Shown here piece after piece: positions 18,201 through 25,958 of a stretch of 32,370 nucleotides of DNA (position 1 is its first letter; every line of letters starts with the position of its first letter). The DNA comes from Joyebacterum sp964521425. GTDB lineage: Bacteria; Joyebacterota; Joyebacteria; Joyebacterales; Joyebacteraceae. The notes beneath the pieces are model-generated. The model worked only from the letters and a program-made list of their open reading frames with translations, was not told the origin of the DNA and did not search any database. The stretch spans positions 1 through 32,370 of the forward strand of contig CAZFRO010000028.1 in assembly GCA_964521425.1 (NCBI GenBank), given 5' to 3'. The position numbers and the translations under genes are program-made.

Positions 18201-18613
18201 GCCAATGCCGCCTCCACCACGAGAGCGTCGATGAGATCCGTCGAGTAGCCGTGTCGTCCTGTGCCGCGCTTGTCCCAGAGTTCCGTTGCGGACTCGAGCC
18301 GCTCCCCAAGATCGGGGAACTTCGATTCAATCCGGGCAGCGACAGAGACAGCGTCGAATCTCTTCAGAAGCGGTCGGATGAACCAAAGAGTCGCACCCAC
18401 CCCAAGAGAGACCAGGGTTATTAGAACCCCTGTCGCCCGAAGCCACATCGGAAGGATAAGCACGGAATCGACCAGAAGGATGATGGTGGCGACTGTGATA
18501 GGAAGTGCGAGCGTGCGGAGGAGTTCGGTAAACGCGACGTGCCGTCTTGAACGGTGCCAGATGCGAGCGATGGCGACCATGAGTTCGGTGTGCTTCTGCT
18601 CGGTCCGCGTCAT
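15221..18613 (-). CDS. DUF4175-like large membrane protein with coiled-coil domain
   Basis: A 1130-residue inner-membrane protein. Two transmembrane helices lie at about 35-57 and 58-79, and a third at 158-176. A beta-rich region (about 185-500) follows, with Ig-like sequence such as DEYPLARIVEPGEDRELPHD. The rest (about 515-1100) is Glu/Gln/Arg-rich coiled coil, with a Cys pair in SSCQGGMSC and a Ser-rich stretch near 960. This architecture matches the DUF4175 family of FCB and related bacteria, usually encoded beside DUF4159 genes. The function is unknown; a periplasmic envelope role is inferred. ATG start, with GGAAGG 5 nt upstream, 16 nt after DUF4159. Confidence 0.85.
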   Translation of the reverse strand: MTRTEQKHTELMVAIARIWHRSRRHVAFTELLRTLALPITVATIILLVDSVLILPMWLRATGVLITLVSLGVGATLWFIRPLLKRFDAVSVAARIESKFPDLGERLESATELWDKRGTGRHGYSTDLIDALVVEAALAIAGVDLSPAARGSGRRRAVRTLGLTVLISIVILVALGSRVGPAAERLLHPFARVERVTVGIQVEPGDTELVAGENLSVTAVVTGSAEAPATLVFEFEGEAAAERTMGEQAEAGEAPVDESPGRDYEATLIDVRTPLTYSVAVGDVQSPSYQVSVLERPFVSRIRLDYAFPTYSGLVPRTVDENNGDITALKGSDVTVTVTAGKPLDAAALVLGSGRRIELSRRGPSTFTGVIAVNGSGTYSIELLDTDGLSNRTPPVYSIVAVRDEYPLARIVEPGEDRELPHDMMLPLTISAIDDYGILRLRLHYALEGEAEDHTVSLAEFGTRGDREVVHDSVWDLSETGIMPGSVLVYFVEVVDNDLVGGPKSTETDSYIIRFPSMAEIYSEITGEQDDILDELDQAIVEQEELKDEFEELRDEVLSDPEMDWQEEERVEQALERQEEAAERVSEMAAQMSDLSDRMSETDRVTLDTLEKMDEISQLMEEVATDEMRELLQEIRDAMREIRPEQVAEAMSEMTFTQEDYLKRLEQTLNLLKRVKAEQGLKDVANRAERLAEQEQSIADKSGESPGQEQCETMAERQERLREDAERLREDLERAIADMEKVDPETAAKMREAAAELDEADTLEKMQEAAEKLAGMKPAEASSQCQSAASDLKALFTKLSSCQGGMSCSIQQRDRATVLRAIGELLGVSQEQEEILSAVEERQRIPRGELVELVAKQTDLAESVSFVAERMFRVSKDSFQIDAGLYRIFGIIEMSMARSAAALADGPISGARKEAKNALGRVNFLIVKLLTANQSSSSSGSSGALEQMMQQLQQMANRQQEINQMTEELSRRTEEQGGGSTLEDELAEMKAQQERLLEEARRLAEEFGERSEILGRLDDTVSDMEAALAEMERSGASQATIDRQKRILSRLLDSQRSLRRRDYKRERRSRVGEGYSRTAPGGLADDVTKASRELREDLLRAMQHEYPAEYRELIRAYFENLTRDAAGEVNP

Positions 18614-18629
18614 GCCGGCCTTCCCACTC

Positions 18630-19352
18630 TCAGTGCGTCAGTGCATAGACGATGATGTTCATTCCCATGCGGAGCGCGGCCTCGTGCTTCTCCGGAGGAT
18701 CGTTGTGGACCTCCACCTCCTCCATGCCGTCTCCGATGTCCGTGTTGAAGCTGTAGAAGATGACCATGCGACCATCGAGATGGACGCCGTATCCGTGAGG
18801 CGGCCCACCGTCATGCTCGTGGATCTTCGGCAGCCCCTCCGGGAAGTCGTAGAACGAGTGGTAGATGTCGTGATCGAAAGGAAGCTCAACCAGAGGACTC
18901 CCGGGCAGCACCTTGGCAATTTCCGCTCTGAAATAGGGGTCGAGGCCGTAGTTGTCGTCAACCCACATGAATCCGCCACGCTCGAAGTACTTCCTCAGGT
19001 TGCTGACATCTTCTTCGCTCAGGCGTATCCGGCCGTGGCCGGTTACGTAGGTGATGGGGTGAAGGAAGATGTCATCGTCGCCGGGAGAGACGGTGGCCGG
19101 CGAGGTCGCGATCTTGAGATCAGTTCTCTTGCGCAGTTCCGTGAGGAGATTCGGAAGGGCCGTCGGGTTCGCGTACCAGTCCCCACCGCCGCGGTACTTG
19201 AGTTGCGCGATCGTGATCTCCTGCCCCACATCACTCGCCGTGGCCGTCGAAATCGGAAGCTGTGCACCGGCAAGCAGAACCGCGCTCACGAGCACCGAGA
19301 GGCTCAGTATGGACGCTCCAAATGAATGCACTGACCGATGTCTACGCTGCAT
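18630..19352 (-). CDS. DUF4159 domain exported protein
   Basis: A 240-residue protein with a signal peptide (about 12-40, ending TATA) and a DUF4159 domain: IAQLKYRGGGDWYANPTALPNLL, LRKYFERGGFMWVDDNYG, and a late HNDPPEKHEAALRMGMNIIVYAL. DUF4159 has a flavodoxin/GATase-like fold of unknown activity. The ATG at 19352 is chosen because AAGGAG lies 7 nt upstream; the open frame extends to 19418 but without support. It is the first gene of the operon with DUF4175, TPR and the so-called AsnB-like protein, and the SecF terminator lies just upstream. Confidence 0.88.
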   Translation of the reverse strand: MQRRHRSVHSFGASILSLSVLVSAVLLAGAQLPISTATASDVGQEITIAQLKYRGGGDWYANPTALPNLLTELRKRTDLKIATSPATVSPGDDDIFLHPITYVTGHGRIRLSEEDVSNLRKYFERGGFMWVDDNYGLDPYFRAEIAKVLPGSPLVELPFDHDIYHSFYDFPEGLPKIHEHDGGPPHGYGVHLDGRMVIFYSFNTDIGDGMEEVEVHNDPPEKHEAALRMGMNIIVYALTH

Positions 19353-19422
19353 GGTCTCTCTCCTTGGACCCTTACTTAGACGCATCCTGCCCAACATCAG
19401 TTCACTGCCTGCATCCAAGAAA

Positions 19423-19448
19423 CGGCGGCGCCCCGAAGAGCGCCGCCG
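19423..19448 (-). terminator. Rho-independent terminator after secF
   Basis: A perfect 9-bp GC-rich stem, CGGCGGCGC/GCGCCGCCG, closes an 8-nt loop 31 nt after the secF stop. On the minus strand it is followed by TTTCTT. It separates the secDF operon from the DUF4159 operon. Confidence 0.75.
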
Positions 19449-19479
19449 AAAAGTGCATCTACTGTCGCCCTTCCGGTAT

Positions 19480-20388
19480 CTACTTCCTGTGCTTCCTGGC
19501 CTCCGCGGCTATCTGCCACTCCACGACCAGCGGGCTTGCCACATAGATCGATGAGTAGGTGCCTACAACAATGCCGACCATTAGCGCGAATGCGAAGTCC
19601 TTGATGACCTCTCCACCAAAGATAAACAGGCACAGTACAACAAGAAGCGTCGTCAAAGATGTGACGATGGTCCGGCTCAGCGACTCATTGAGACTGGTGT
19701 TGACGATGTCCACGAAGCTCTTCCCGTAGAGCTTCCTTCTGTCCTCGCGGATCCTGTCGTAGATAACGATCGTATCGTTCAGCGAATACCCGACGATCGT
19801 CAGAAGAGCCGCGATAACCGGCAGCGTCAACCCGCGACCGGTAAGCGAGAAGAACCCGAGTGTGATCGCTACATCGTGAACGAGCGCAGCGACCGCACCG
19901 ACCGCGAACTTGAACTCAAACCTGATCGAGATGTAGATCAGAATGCCGATCAGGGCATAGAGAATCGCCATCGCTGCCTTGCCGCGAAGCTCCTGCCCAA
20001 CTTTGGGCCCGACCAGCTCCTCGCGCATGAACTCAGCAGGATTGTCAGGCATACTCTCATTGAGCGCCGTCAGAACCTCTCCAGCTGCATCGTGCGCCTT
20101 CGCCCACTCGGCCGACATCCGGATGATGGCCTCACGGTCACCTCCGAAGTGCTGTATCTCGGCCTCCTCAACACCGATAGTCTCCAGCGTCGAGCGAATA
20201 TCCTCCGCCGACACGGGGTTCTCGAATCTCACCTGCAGAAGCACGCCGCCGGCGAAATCGATGCCCAGCTTCAGTCCACCCTGAACAACTACCGACACGA
20301 CACCGATGAGGATGAGCGCTGCCGATAGAAAGAATGCAGCTCTGCGGTGCCCGAGGAAGTTGAATTTGGTGCCGACAAGAAACTCCAT
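19480..20388 (-). CDS. secF: Protein translocase subunit SecF
   Basis: A 302-residue inner-membrane protein that works with SecD to use the proton gradient for late steps of Sec export. It has a first membrane helix (about 18-37), the GIDFAGGVLLQVRF motif (about 42-55), a small periplasmic domain, and five further helices including IAALLTIVGYSLNDTIVIYDRIRE, the signature of the family. Length is normal. ATG start with GGAGG 7 nt upstream, 49 nt after secD. Confidence 0.97.
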   Translation of the reverse strand: MEFLVGTKFNFLGHRRAAFFLSAALILIGVVSVVVQGGLKLGIDFAGGVLLQVRFENPVSAEDIRSTLETIGVEEAEIQHFGGDREAIIRMSAEWAKAHDAAGEVLTALNESMPDNPAEFMREELVGPKVGQELRGKAAMAILYALIGILIYISIRFEFKFAVGAVAALVHDVAITLGFFSLTGRGLTLPVIAALLTIVGYSLNDTIVIYDRIREDRRKLYGKSFVDIVNTSLNESLSRTIVTSLTTLLVVLCLFIFGGEVIKDFAFALMVGIVVGTYSSIYVASPLVVEWQIAAEARKHRK

Positions 20389-20437
20389 ATTGTGTCCTCC
20401 AGTATCGGAGCCGTCCTCACCCGCTCCGGGGGGGTCG

Positions 20438-22084
20438 CTAGATGCTCAGCTTCTTAACGTTCCATTTCACAGTGATGAGATCGAACACCACGCGCGTTGC
20501 CACGATAGCAGTGAACATGCTCGCGAGGATTCCGAGTGAGAGTGTCACTCCGAATCCCTTGACCGGACCGCTGCCAAAGCGGAGCAGCACGGCCGCTGCG
20601 ATCAGTGTTGTCACGTTTGCATCCATGATGGTCATGAACGCGCGCTCGTAACCGTCACGAATCGCTGCGCGGATTGTCTTCTGGTTCCTAAGCTCCTCCC
20701 GAATGCGCTCGAAGATGAGCACGTTCGCGTCGACCGCCATTCCAATCGTCAGAATGAGACCGGCGAGACCCGGAAGCGTAAGCGCCGGGCGCGGAGTCAC
20801 AGGAAGCGTTGCCATGATACCGACAACGATCAGTATGTTACCTACAAGAGCAGCCACAGCAATTGCACCGGACGCCTTGTAGTAGACAAGCATGAAGATG
20901 ACGACGAGAATGAAACCGATCGCCATCGCACGGAGACCAAGCGTGATGGAATCCCTACCGAGTGACGGACCGACCGTCCGTTCCTCGATCACGGTCATCG
21001 GCGCCGGCAGCTTTCCTGCGCGGAGGATGATCGCGAGATCCTTCGCCTCCTCATCGGTGAAGCCACCAGTGATTGAGGTCGGCGTGCCGGAAGGTATCCG
21101 GGACTTGATGACGGGAGCCTTGTAGACAGAACCGTCCAGAACCACCGCCAGATACTCACCGATATGCGATCCGGTATGCGAGGCAAACGTCCTTCCACCG
21201 GACCTCGACAGCCTCATCGAGACCCCTGGCGCGTTGGGATTGTCCTGGTCCAGGCCCGGCCTGACATCCGCCGAGACTATTGACGACCCCGTCACGACCG
21301 CGTCTCGCTCCAGAACGTAGAATGCCAGATAGCCTTCCTCGGTACCGAAGTGCCGCACATCCTGTGCCCAGGCAATCCTGTAGCGGGGCATGCCCAGATC
21401 GGTCGGATGAGCTGGCAACACGCTATCGAGATCGATCCTCTCCAGCTGCTCCTTGGCCCACGCCACATCCTTCTCAAGGAAGAATGGAAGCTGCTGCAGG
21501 TAGCGAGCGCGGATCGAGAACGGGTGTTCCTTCTCAAGCTTCTCCGCCTCGGTCAGCGGAAGCCCTGTCTCGGATTCCAGCGACATCTCGCCGCTTGCGA
21601 CGAGAACTTCGACCAGCGCACGGTCAATCGATCGGAGAACGATATCGGTCTCGGCCGGTGGCGCAACCGCGATGAACTCGAGCAGCGCTGTCCGTCCGAT
21701 GAGCCGTTTCGCCCTCTGCTCGTCCTTCAAACCGGGCAGCTGAACGATTATCCTGTTCTCGCCTTCGATCTGGATGGATGGCTCGGCCACACCAAACTGA
21801 TCGATCCGGTTCGTGATAACCTCAACGGCGCGCTCCATCGCGTCCACCGCCTCATCGGCCGGAAGCCCCTCCTTGTCCACCTCCAACACAATGTGCATTC
21901 CGCCCTGAAGGTCGAGACCCAAACTGAGGGAGTTCGCCTTGAGGTCCTCGAGCTGTTCCGCAGTCATCTGTTCCTTCTCGGTCTCATTCATCGGCAGGAA
22001 GCGGAACGTGTATGATGACCGCCACACCGCCAGAACAAGAACGAGCAGAACGAGAATGACCTTCCATCGCATGTTCGACGTCAT
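20438..22084 (-). CDS. secD: Protein translocase subunit SecD
   Basis: A 548-residue partner of SecF. The N-terminal helix is at about 8-24. LGLDLQGGMHIVLEVD opens the large periplasmic P1 domain, with FGVAEPSIQIEGENRIIVQLPG. A C-terminal group of membrane helices carries IILRAGKLPAP, LPGLAGLILTIGMAVDANVLIFERIREE and the conserved DGYERAF...DANVTTL segment. The length is within the usual bacterial range. ATG start with GGAGG 6 nt upstream; a near-consensus promoter lies about 75-105 nt before it. Confidence 0.97.
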   Translation of the reverse strand: MTSNMRWKVILVLLVLVLAVWRSSYTFRFLPMNETEKEQMTAEQLEDLKANSLSLGLDLQGGMHIVLEVDKEGLPADEAVDAMERAVEVITNRIDQFGVAEPSIQIEGENRIIVQLPGLKDEQRAKRLIGRTALLEFIAVAPPAETDIVLRSIDRALVEVLVASGEMSLESETGLPLTEAEKLEKEHPFSIRARYLQQLPFFLEKDVAWAKEQLERIDLDSVLPAHPTDLGMPRYRIAWAQDVRHFGTEEGYLAFYVLERDAVVTGSSIVSADVRPGLDQDNPNAPGVSMRLSRSGGRTFASHTGSHIGEYLAVVLDGSVYKAPVIKSRIPSGTPTSITGGFTDEEAKDLAIILRAGKLPAPMTVIEERTVGPSLGRDSITLGLRAMAIGFILVVIFMLVYYKASGAIAVAALVGNILIVVGIMATLPVTPRPALTLPGLAGLILTIGMAVDANVLIFERIREELRNQKTIRAAIRDGYERAFMTIMDANVTTLIAAAVLLRFGSGPVKGFGVTLSLGILASMFTAIVATRVVFDLITVKWNVKKLSI

Positions 22085-22159
22085 TCACTACCTCCGCGGA
22101 CGCGTCCCCTCCGGTTCCAGACGCGGTACGTGGTTTCCGAGTTCAAAACATAACTCTAT

Positions 22160-22188
22160 ATCATAGCTTGAGATGCGGGCGATGGCAA
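22160..22188 (-). promoter_or_regulatory. Sigma70-type promoter for secDF
   Basis: On the minus strand TTGCCA (22188-22183) is followed by 17 nt and TATGAT (22165-22160). Both boxes miss one base from consensus. Transcription would start about 70 nt before secD, leaving a long leader. Confidence 0.7.
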
Positions 22189-22252
22189 TGGAAAATGATG
22201 GTCGAGCGGGCAATGCATGGGCACATCGAGAGCTGGCGCGTATGGACTTGAG

Positions 22253-22969
22253 CTAGGCCCCTTCCATGAGGGAGATCATCTCAGCTGTGGCCTCGCCCAT
22301 TCCGACCAGAACGGCCCTGGAAACAACGCTGTGACCAATGCTCAGCTCATCGATCTCCTGTATGGCCGCGATTGGTGCGATGTTCAGATAGGTGAGCCCG
22401 TGCCCGCCGTGGGCTCTCAGGCCCATCTCCTGTGCCGCAATCGCCGCGACTCGGACCTTCTCGAGTTCATGCTCTATCTGGTCCGGGTCTCCTGTTTCAG
22501 CATAGATACCGGTGTGAAGCTCAACGATGTCAGCGCCAACGGCCTTGGCGCGCCCAACCTGAACCACATCAGGGTCGATGAATATGCTCACCGTGATTCC
22601 CGACTCCTTGAGCACGGAGACGGCCTTCCGGACGCTCTCCTCCTCAGAGATGATGTCGAGCCCACCTTGAGTGGTCAGTTCACCGTCACCCTCAGGAACG
22701 AGCGTGCACATCTGGGGACGCACATCCCGTGCGATATCGAGCATCTCATCGGACGTACTCATCTCGAGATTGAGAACGCCGGCGACGGTCTCCTTCAGAA
22801 GCCTGAGATCGCGGTCCTGGATGTGTCGCCGGTCTCCCCTCAGGTGGATCGTGATTCCACAGGCCCCGGCGAGTTCCGCCTCGACGGCCGCCCAGACGGG
22901 ATCCGGCTCACCGGCCATGCGGGCCTGCCTGATAGTGGCAACGTGGTCGACATTGACGGACAGCCTCAT
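22253..22969 (-). CDS. pdxJ: Pyridoxine 5'-phosphate synthase
   Basis: A 238-residue TIM-barrel enzyme that condenses 1-deoxy-D-xylulose 5-phosphate with 3-amino-2-oxopropyl phosphate to give pyridoxine 5'-phosphate (DXP-dependent vitamin B6 pathway). It shows LSVNVDHVATIRQAR (3-17), TIHLRGDRRHIQD, VPEGDGELTTQGG, ELHTGIYAE, and RAHGGHGLTYLN followed by ELSIGHSVVSRAV, all typical of PdxJ. ATG start with GAGGAGG 7 nt upstream. It lies 71 nt after the deacetylase gene and is probably in its transcript. No other pdx gene is nearby. Confidence 0.96.
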   Translation of the reverse strand: MRLSVNVDHVATIRQARMAGEPDPVWAAVEAELAGACGITIHLRGDRRHIQDRDLRLLKETVAGVLNLEMSTSDEMLDIARDVRPQMCTLVPEGDGELTTQGGLDIISEEESVRKAVSVLKESGITVSIFIDPDVVQVGRAKAVGADIVELHTGIYAETGDPDQIEHELEKVRVAAIAAQEMGLRAHGGHGLTYLNIAPIAAIQEIDELSIGHSVVSRAVLVGMGEATAEMISLMEGA

Positions 22970-23040
22970 GGGTGATCCTCCTCATTCGTATACGGTGCTA
23001 ATACTCTGTAGAGAGCGACCGGGCAAGAGCACGCGCCCGA

Positions 23041-24249
23041 CTACTCCACAATCATGGAGACCGGCACGATTCGGCATCCACGCTCCCTCATTCCGGGGAG
23101 CATTCGCCTAAGAGCGTTCAAGGTCTCCTGCCTGGGATGGCAGATACCTACCGCAACGCCCTTCCTTCTCGCCAGCTCCTCGAGGGCCTTGAGCTTACCC
23201 TCTACGTCTCTCCGTCCCGTCTCATCCAATGTGCTGTCGAGGAACATGCTGCTTCGCGCCGTCGGAATCCCGGCACGCGATGCCTCGGCTCGAGCCACAG
23301 AGAGCGGGGTTGTCATGCTGTCGACAAAGAAGAACTCCCGCTCCTTGAGAACGTACATGACGCTTCTCATCGCGGAGGTGTTCTCTGTAAGTCTTGAGCC
23401 CATATGATTGTTCGCACCGACTGCGTAAGGGACGTCGGAGATGCACTCGCGGACCATCTCTCCCATTTCGGATGCCGACTGTGAAAGCAGGAGGGCGCCG
23501 TCACCGGGATCTACACCGGGGTAGCCCTTGGGCTCCATAGGAAGGTGAACGAGCACTTCTTTCCCCGCCTCATGCGCCGCCGCGGCCACAGCCGGGGCGC
23601 GAGGTGTATGCGGGAGAATGGCTATCGTCACGGGGTCATCGAGCGCGAGGAACCCCCGCGTGATCGCAGACATGTTGTGGCCGAAGTCATCGATCACGAT
23701 GGCGATCATCGGACCATCTTCCGCGACCGGGCGCTCAAGCGCCTCTGCCCCGAGAACCTGTTCTTTCAGAACGAGGTGATGCGTCTCAACGCCTTGAATC
23801 CCGAATCGCATATCGAGCGTTCGAAGATCGCGCCAGTTGGGGTCGCTCTCGCGCACCCGGAGTATCTCTCCCCCGGCCAGGCGGACTGCATTCGTGATCT
23901 CCAGATTGCAGCGATACAGCTTCTCACCCTGGGGAATCCGACCGCTCTTCTCCCAGGTGATTCGCTTGACTCCGTCCTCGCTCTTCTCCTCACGCACGCT
24001 CTCAAGCCGCTCGATTTCCAGGGCGACCAATGCCCCGTCTATCGCATCATTCACGCGCTCCGCCTGGCGCGACCTATCTCCACCACTGAAGATACGGGAT
24101 GCCAACTGAGCAAGCTTGCCGCTCGATCCGAGCTCTGCGACCACAAAGAGAGCGATGACCACCATCGCGATGACCAGAAGCCACCGGCGGATGCGCGACA
24201 TAGCGCGCGCTCGTCTTTCGAGTCTCGCCTTCTTTGATTGCTTGGCCAA
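23041..24249 (-). CDS. Divergent polysaccharide deacetylase family protein (DUF610/YibQ-like)
   Basis: A 402-residue protein. A Lys/Arg-rich N-terminus and one membrane helix (about 23-41) anchor it to the inner membrane with the rest outside. The catalytic-type domain (about 180-402) has IAIVIDDFGHN with the metal-binding Asp pair, AILPHTP, VLVHLPMEPKGYPGVDPG, GANNHMGSRLTE, FFVDSMTT and VGICHPR, all hallmarks of the divergent deacetylase (DUF610) family. The preceding 60-175 region is unassigned. The substrate is unknown; peptidoglycan or envelope glycan is likely. The start is TTG with GGGAGG 9 nt upstream. Confidence 0.88.
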   Translation of the reverse strand: MAKQSKKARLERRARAMSRIRRWLLVIAMVVIALFVVAELGSSGKLAQLASRIFSGGDRSRQAERVNDAIDGALVALEIERLESVREEKSEDGVKRITWEKSGRIPQGEKLYRCNLEITNAVRLAGGEILRVRESDPNWRDLRTLDMRFGIQGVETHHLVLKEQVLGAEALERPVAEDGPMIAIVIDDFGHNMSAITRGFLALDDPVTIAILPHTPRAPAVAAAAHEAGKEVLVHLPMEPKGYPGVDPGDGALLLSQSASEMGEMVRECISDVPYAVGANNHMGSRLTENTSAMRSVMYVLKEREFFFVDSMTTPLSVARAEASRAGIPTARSSMFLDSTLDETGRRDVEGKLKALEELARRKGVAVGICHPRQETLNALRRMLPGMRERGCRIVPVSMIVE

Positions 24250-24273
24250 GATTTGGAACCTCCCTCCACGTGG

Positions 24274-24302
24274 ATTCTATGGGGAGAGGCCCCGGCAGTC
24301 AA
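24274..24302 (-). promoter_or_regulatory. Sigma70-type promoter for the deacetylase-pdxJ transcript
   Basis: On the minus strand TTGACT (24302-24297), 17 nt, then TAGAAT (24279-24274). It sits between the terminator of the upstream lipoprotein gene and the deacetylase start, so it should drive the deacetylase and probably pdxJ. Confidence 0.72.
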
Positions 24303-24315
24303 TACGACACAGAAA

Positions 24316-24339
24316 AAGGGGGCGGTCTCCCGCCCCCTT
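24316..24339 (-). terminator. Rho-independent terminator after the lipoprotein gene
   Basis: GGGGGCGG (24318-24325) pairs perfectly with CCGCCCCC (24330-24337) around TCTC, extended by AA/TT. On the minus strand the stem is followed by a run of T's (TTTTTC counting the end of the stem), and it lies about 27 nt after the stop of the gene at 24367. Confidence 0.85.
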
Positions 24340-24366
24340 CTGGAATTTCAGTCTGGATTTGGATCG

Positions 24367-25038
24367 CTAGTCGCGGTACCGCGCCTTCAGCTGCCCGAGG
24401 GAAATCTGCTCGCCACCCTCCCCGTCGTGGGGAATCCGCCCACTGAAGACAATATCGTGCTGCACGGCAATCTCCCAGAGATCCGCGCCGTTGCTCGCTG
24501 TCTCATTGGGGTCGACGGAGAACAGGAAGCGTACACCGGCGTTCGCCCACAGCTGCCGGTCCTGCGAAGGGATGTAGACCCACAGATCCATCTCGTACTC
24601 GTGCTGCCAGCCGATCGGATCCTCCGGAGTGGGGCCTGGGACCTCAATCACATCACCGTGCTGAGTAAATGCCAGCGTGATATGGTCTATGTCCGTGTCC
24701 TCACCGAACATCGACTCTGCGATAGCCGTCTCCTCGGCCTTGTCCCAGGACCACGGGAGTTCATTTGGGTTCTCAATGACATCCTGAGGATACAACCAGA
24801 ACTCGAACGTATCCGCGAGGCAGTCGAGGTACTCCGTGGCGTTCATATCCTCATACGCGAGGATGAAATTGTGAAGGACGTTCTCGGGGCTTGTTCTCTC
24901 GCGGTAACCCTCCGGAGGGACCTCAGGGTTATCGCCATTCGGGGGCGCGAAGGGGTTCCAGCACCCGCTGAGCGGCAGAATGAGAGCCACCGCTACAATG
25001 ATGACTGCGGCCAGTCGCCTCGGCACTACCCGTTCCAT
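24367..25038 (-). CDS. Lipoprotein of unknown function, paralogue A
   Basis: A 223-residue predicted lipoprotein. The signal ends in the lipobox LSGC (Cys about residue 25), followed by a Pro/Asn-rich linker. The mature domain contains SPENVLHNFILAYEDMNATEYLDCLADTFEFWLYPQD, which is clearly related to the next gene downstream in this listing (25285-25893), and the C-terminus ends LKARYRD. The fold looks like a small alpha+beta (NTF2/SnoaL-like) domain, but this is a guess. The ATG at 25038 has AAGGAG 9 nt upstream; the open frame to 25119 runs through the promoter and is rejected. Confidence 0.8.
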   Translation of the reverse strand: MERVVPRRLAAVIIVAVALILPLSGCWNPFAPPNGDNPEVPPEGYRERTSPENVLHNFILAYEDMNATEYLDCLADTFEFWLYPQDVIENPNELPWSWDKAEETAIAESMFGEDTDIDHITLAFTQHGDVIEVPGPTPEDPIGWQHEYEMDLWVYIPSQDRQLWANAGVRFLFSVDPNETASNGADLWEIAVQHDIVFSGRIPHDGEGGEQISLGQLKARYRD

Positions 25039-25077
25039 AGTGTTCGTCTCCTTCCGTGTACCCTTACTCACACGTAG

Positions 25078-25106
25078 AATATACCACTTCAGAGCGCATA
25101 AGTCAA
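25078..25106 (-). promoter_or_regulatory. Sigma70-type promoter for lipoprotein A
   Basis: On the minus strand TTGACT (25106-25101), 17 nt, then TATATT (25083-25078). It lies about 40 nt before the start codon and supports the ATG at 25038. Confidence 0.75.
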
Positions 25107-25284
25107 CATCGCTCGCCATGCCGCAACTATACTGGGGGATATCAGTTGCGCGTCATGACGTCCCGGTAGAAATTAATGCAAACCCCATGCCTATGTGAGT
25201 GCTTTTGCTGTTTCAGACAGTCTGACGATTGTCAAGACCGTGTATTCGAAGCCCAATCGTGCATTCAAGACCCAGGGGAAACTG

Positions 25285-25893
25285 CTAGTTCCTGTAGTCG
25301 CCGCGTACAACACCCCAGGTCTCGAAGTCAGGCGCCTCGGTGCGGCGGTCGACCCACTTGTATATCGCCCAGCGGGACGCGGTCTTCCGCATGTGAAGGG
25401 TCACTCGTCCCTTGTAGGTTATCTGCTCGTCCACGTGCTGCCCGGACGCCCAGTCGACGGTCAGAACGTAGTCGTCCCTGCGAAAGGTCTCGTCCTGTGA
25501 CTCATCGGGTGGCTCGAAGACGGTGAAGGAGACTGAGATCTTGGACGCCGCCGCGAAGATGCCCGAGACCGCCTGCTCTTCGTCGGTCAGCACCCAGTGC
25601 GCGTAGCGTGCCTCCCCCTCCAGGCCGGCATTCAGGGAATCCTCCGGGTCGACGTGAAAGGCGAAGGTGTCGGCAAAGCAGTCCATGTAGTTCGCAGAGC
25701 CCTCACCTTCGATCGCCGCCTTGAGATTCGTGAGCACGATCGATGTCGTCACCGGCGTCTCCCACGGGATCTGGCTCTCATCCGGCGGGCCGTCGGGCGT
25801 TCGGGGCGAGAACAGGCACCCACTCAATCCAGACACCAGCATGACCGTGAGCACCAGAAGGGCGATCTTCGTCACGAGTGATCCGTCTCTCAT
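25285..25893 (-). CDS. Lipoprotein of unknown function, paralogue B
   Basis: A 202-residue predicted lipoprotein with lipobox LSGC (about residue 26) after a hydrophobic signal. TSIVLTNLKAAIEGEGSANYMDCFADTFAFHVDPED parallels the same region of paralogue A, and the C-terminus GVVRGDYRN parallels ARYRD. The later part (SFTVFEPPDES, YVLTVDWASGQ, YKGRVTLHMRK, WAIYKWVDRR) reads as a beta-sheet typical of SnoaL-like domains. The ATG at 25893 is preferred, with GGAG 8 nt upstream; the frame to 25995 overlaps the upstream gene and lacks support. It follows the barrel gene by 65 nt. Confidence 0.8.
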   Translation of the reverse strand: MRDGSLVTKIALLVLTVMLVSGLSGCLFSPRTPDGPPDESQIPWETPVTTSIVLTNLKAAIEGEGSANYMDCFADTFAFHVDPEDSLNAGLEGEARYAHWVLTDEEQAVSGIFAAASKISVSFTVFEPPDESQDETFRRDDYVLTVDWASGQHVDEQITYKGRVTLHMRKTASRWAIYKWVDRRTEAPDFETWGVVRGDYRN

Positions 25894-25958
25894 CTCTTGC
25901 TCTCCCAATTGACCCCCGATGCCCCGGTTGGTCGGAGGTCGCGTGTCGTCGGCTCGGT

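Noticed and set aside
25213..25225. Perfect 6-bp inverted repeat TCAGAC-A-GTCTGA as an operator
   Set aside because: It is more than 100 nt upstream of the only good promoter and is a single copy; chance is plausible.
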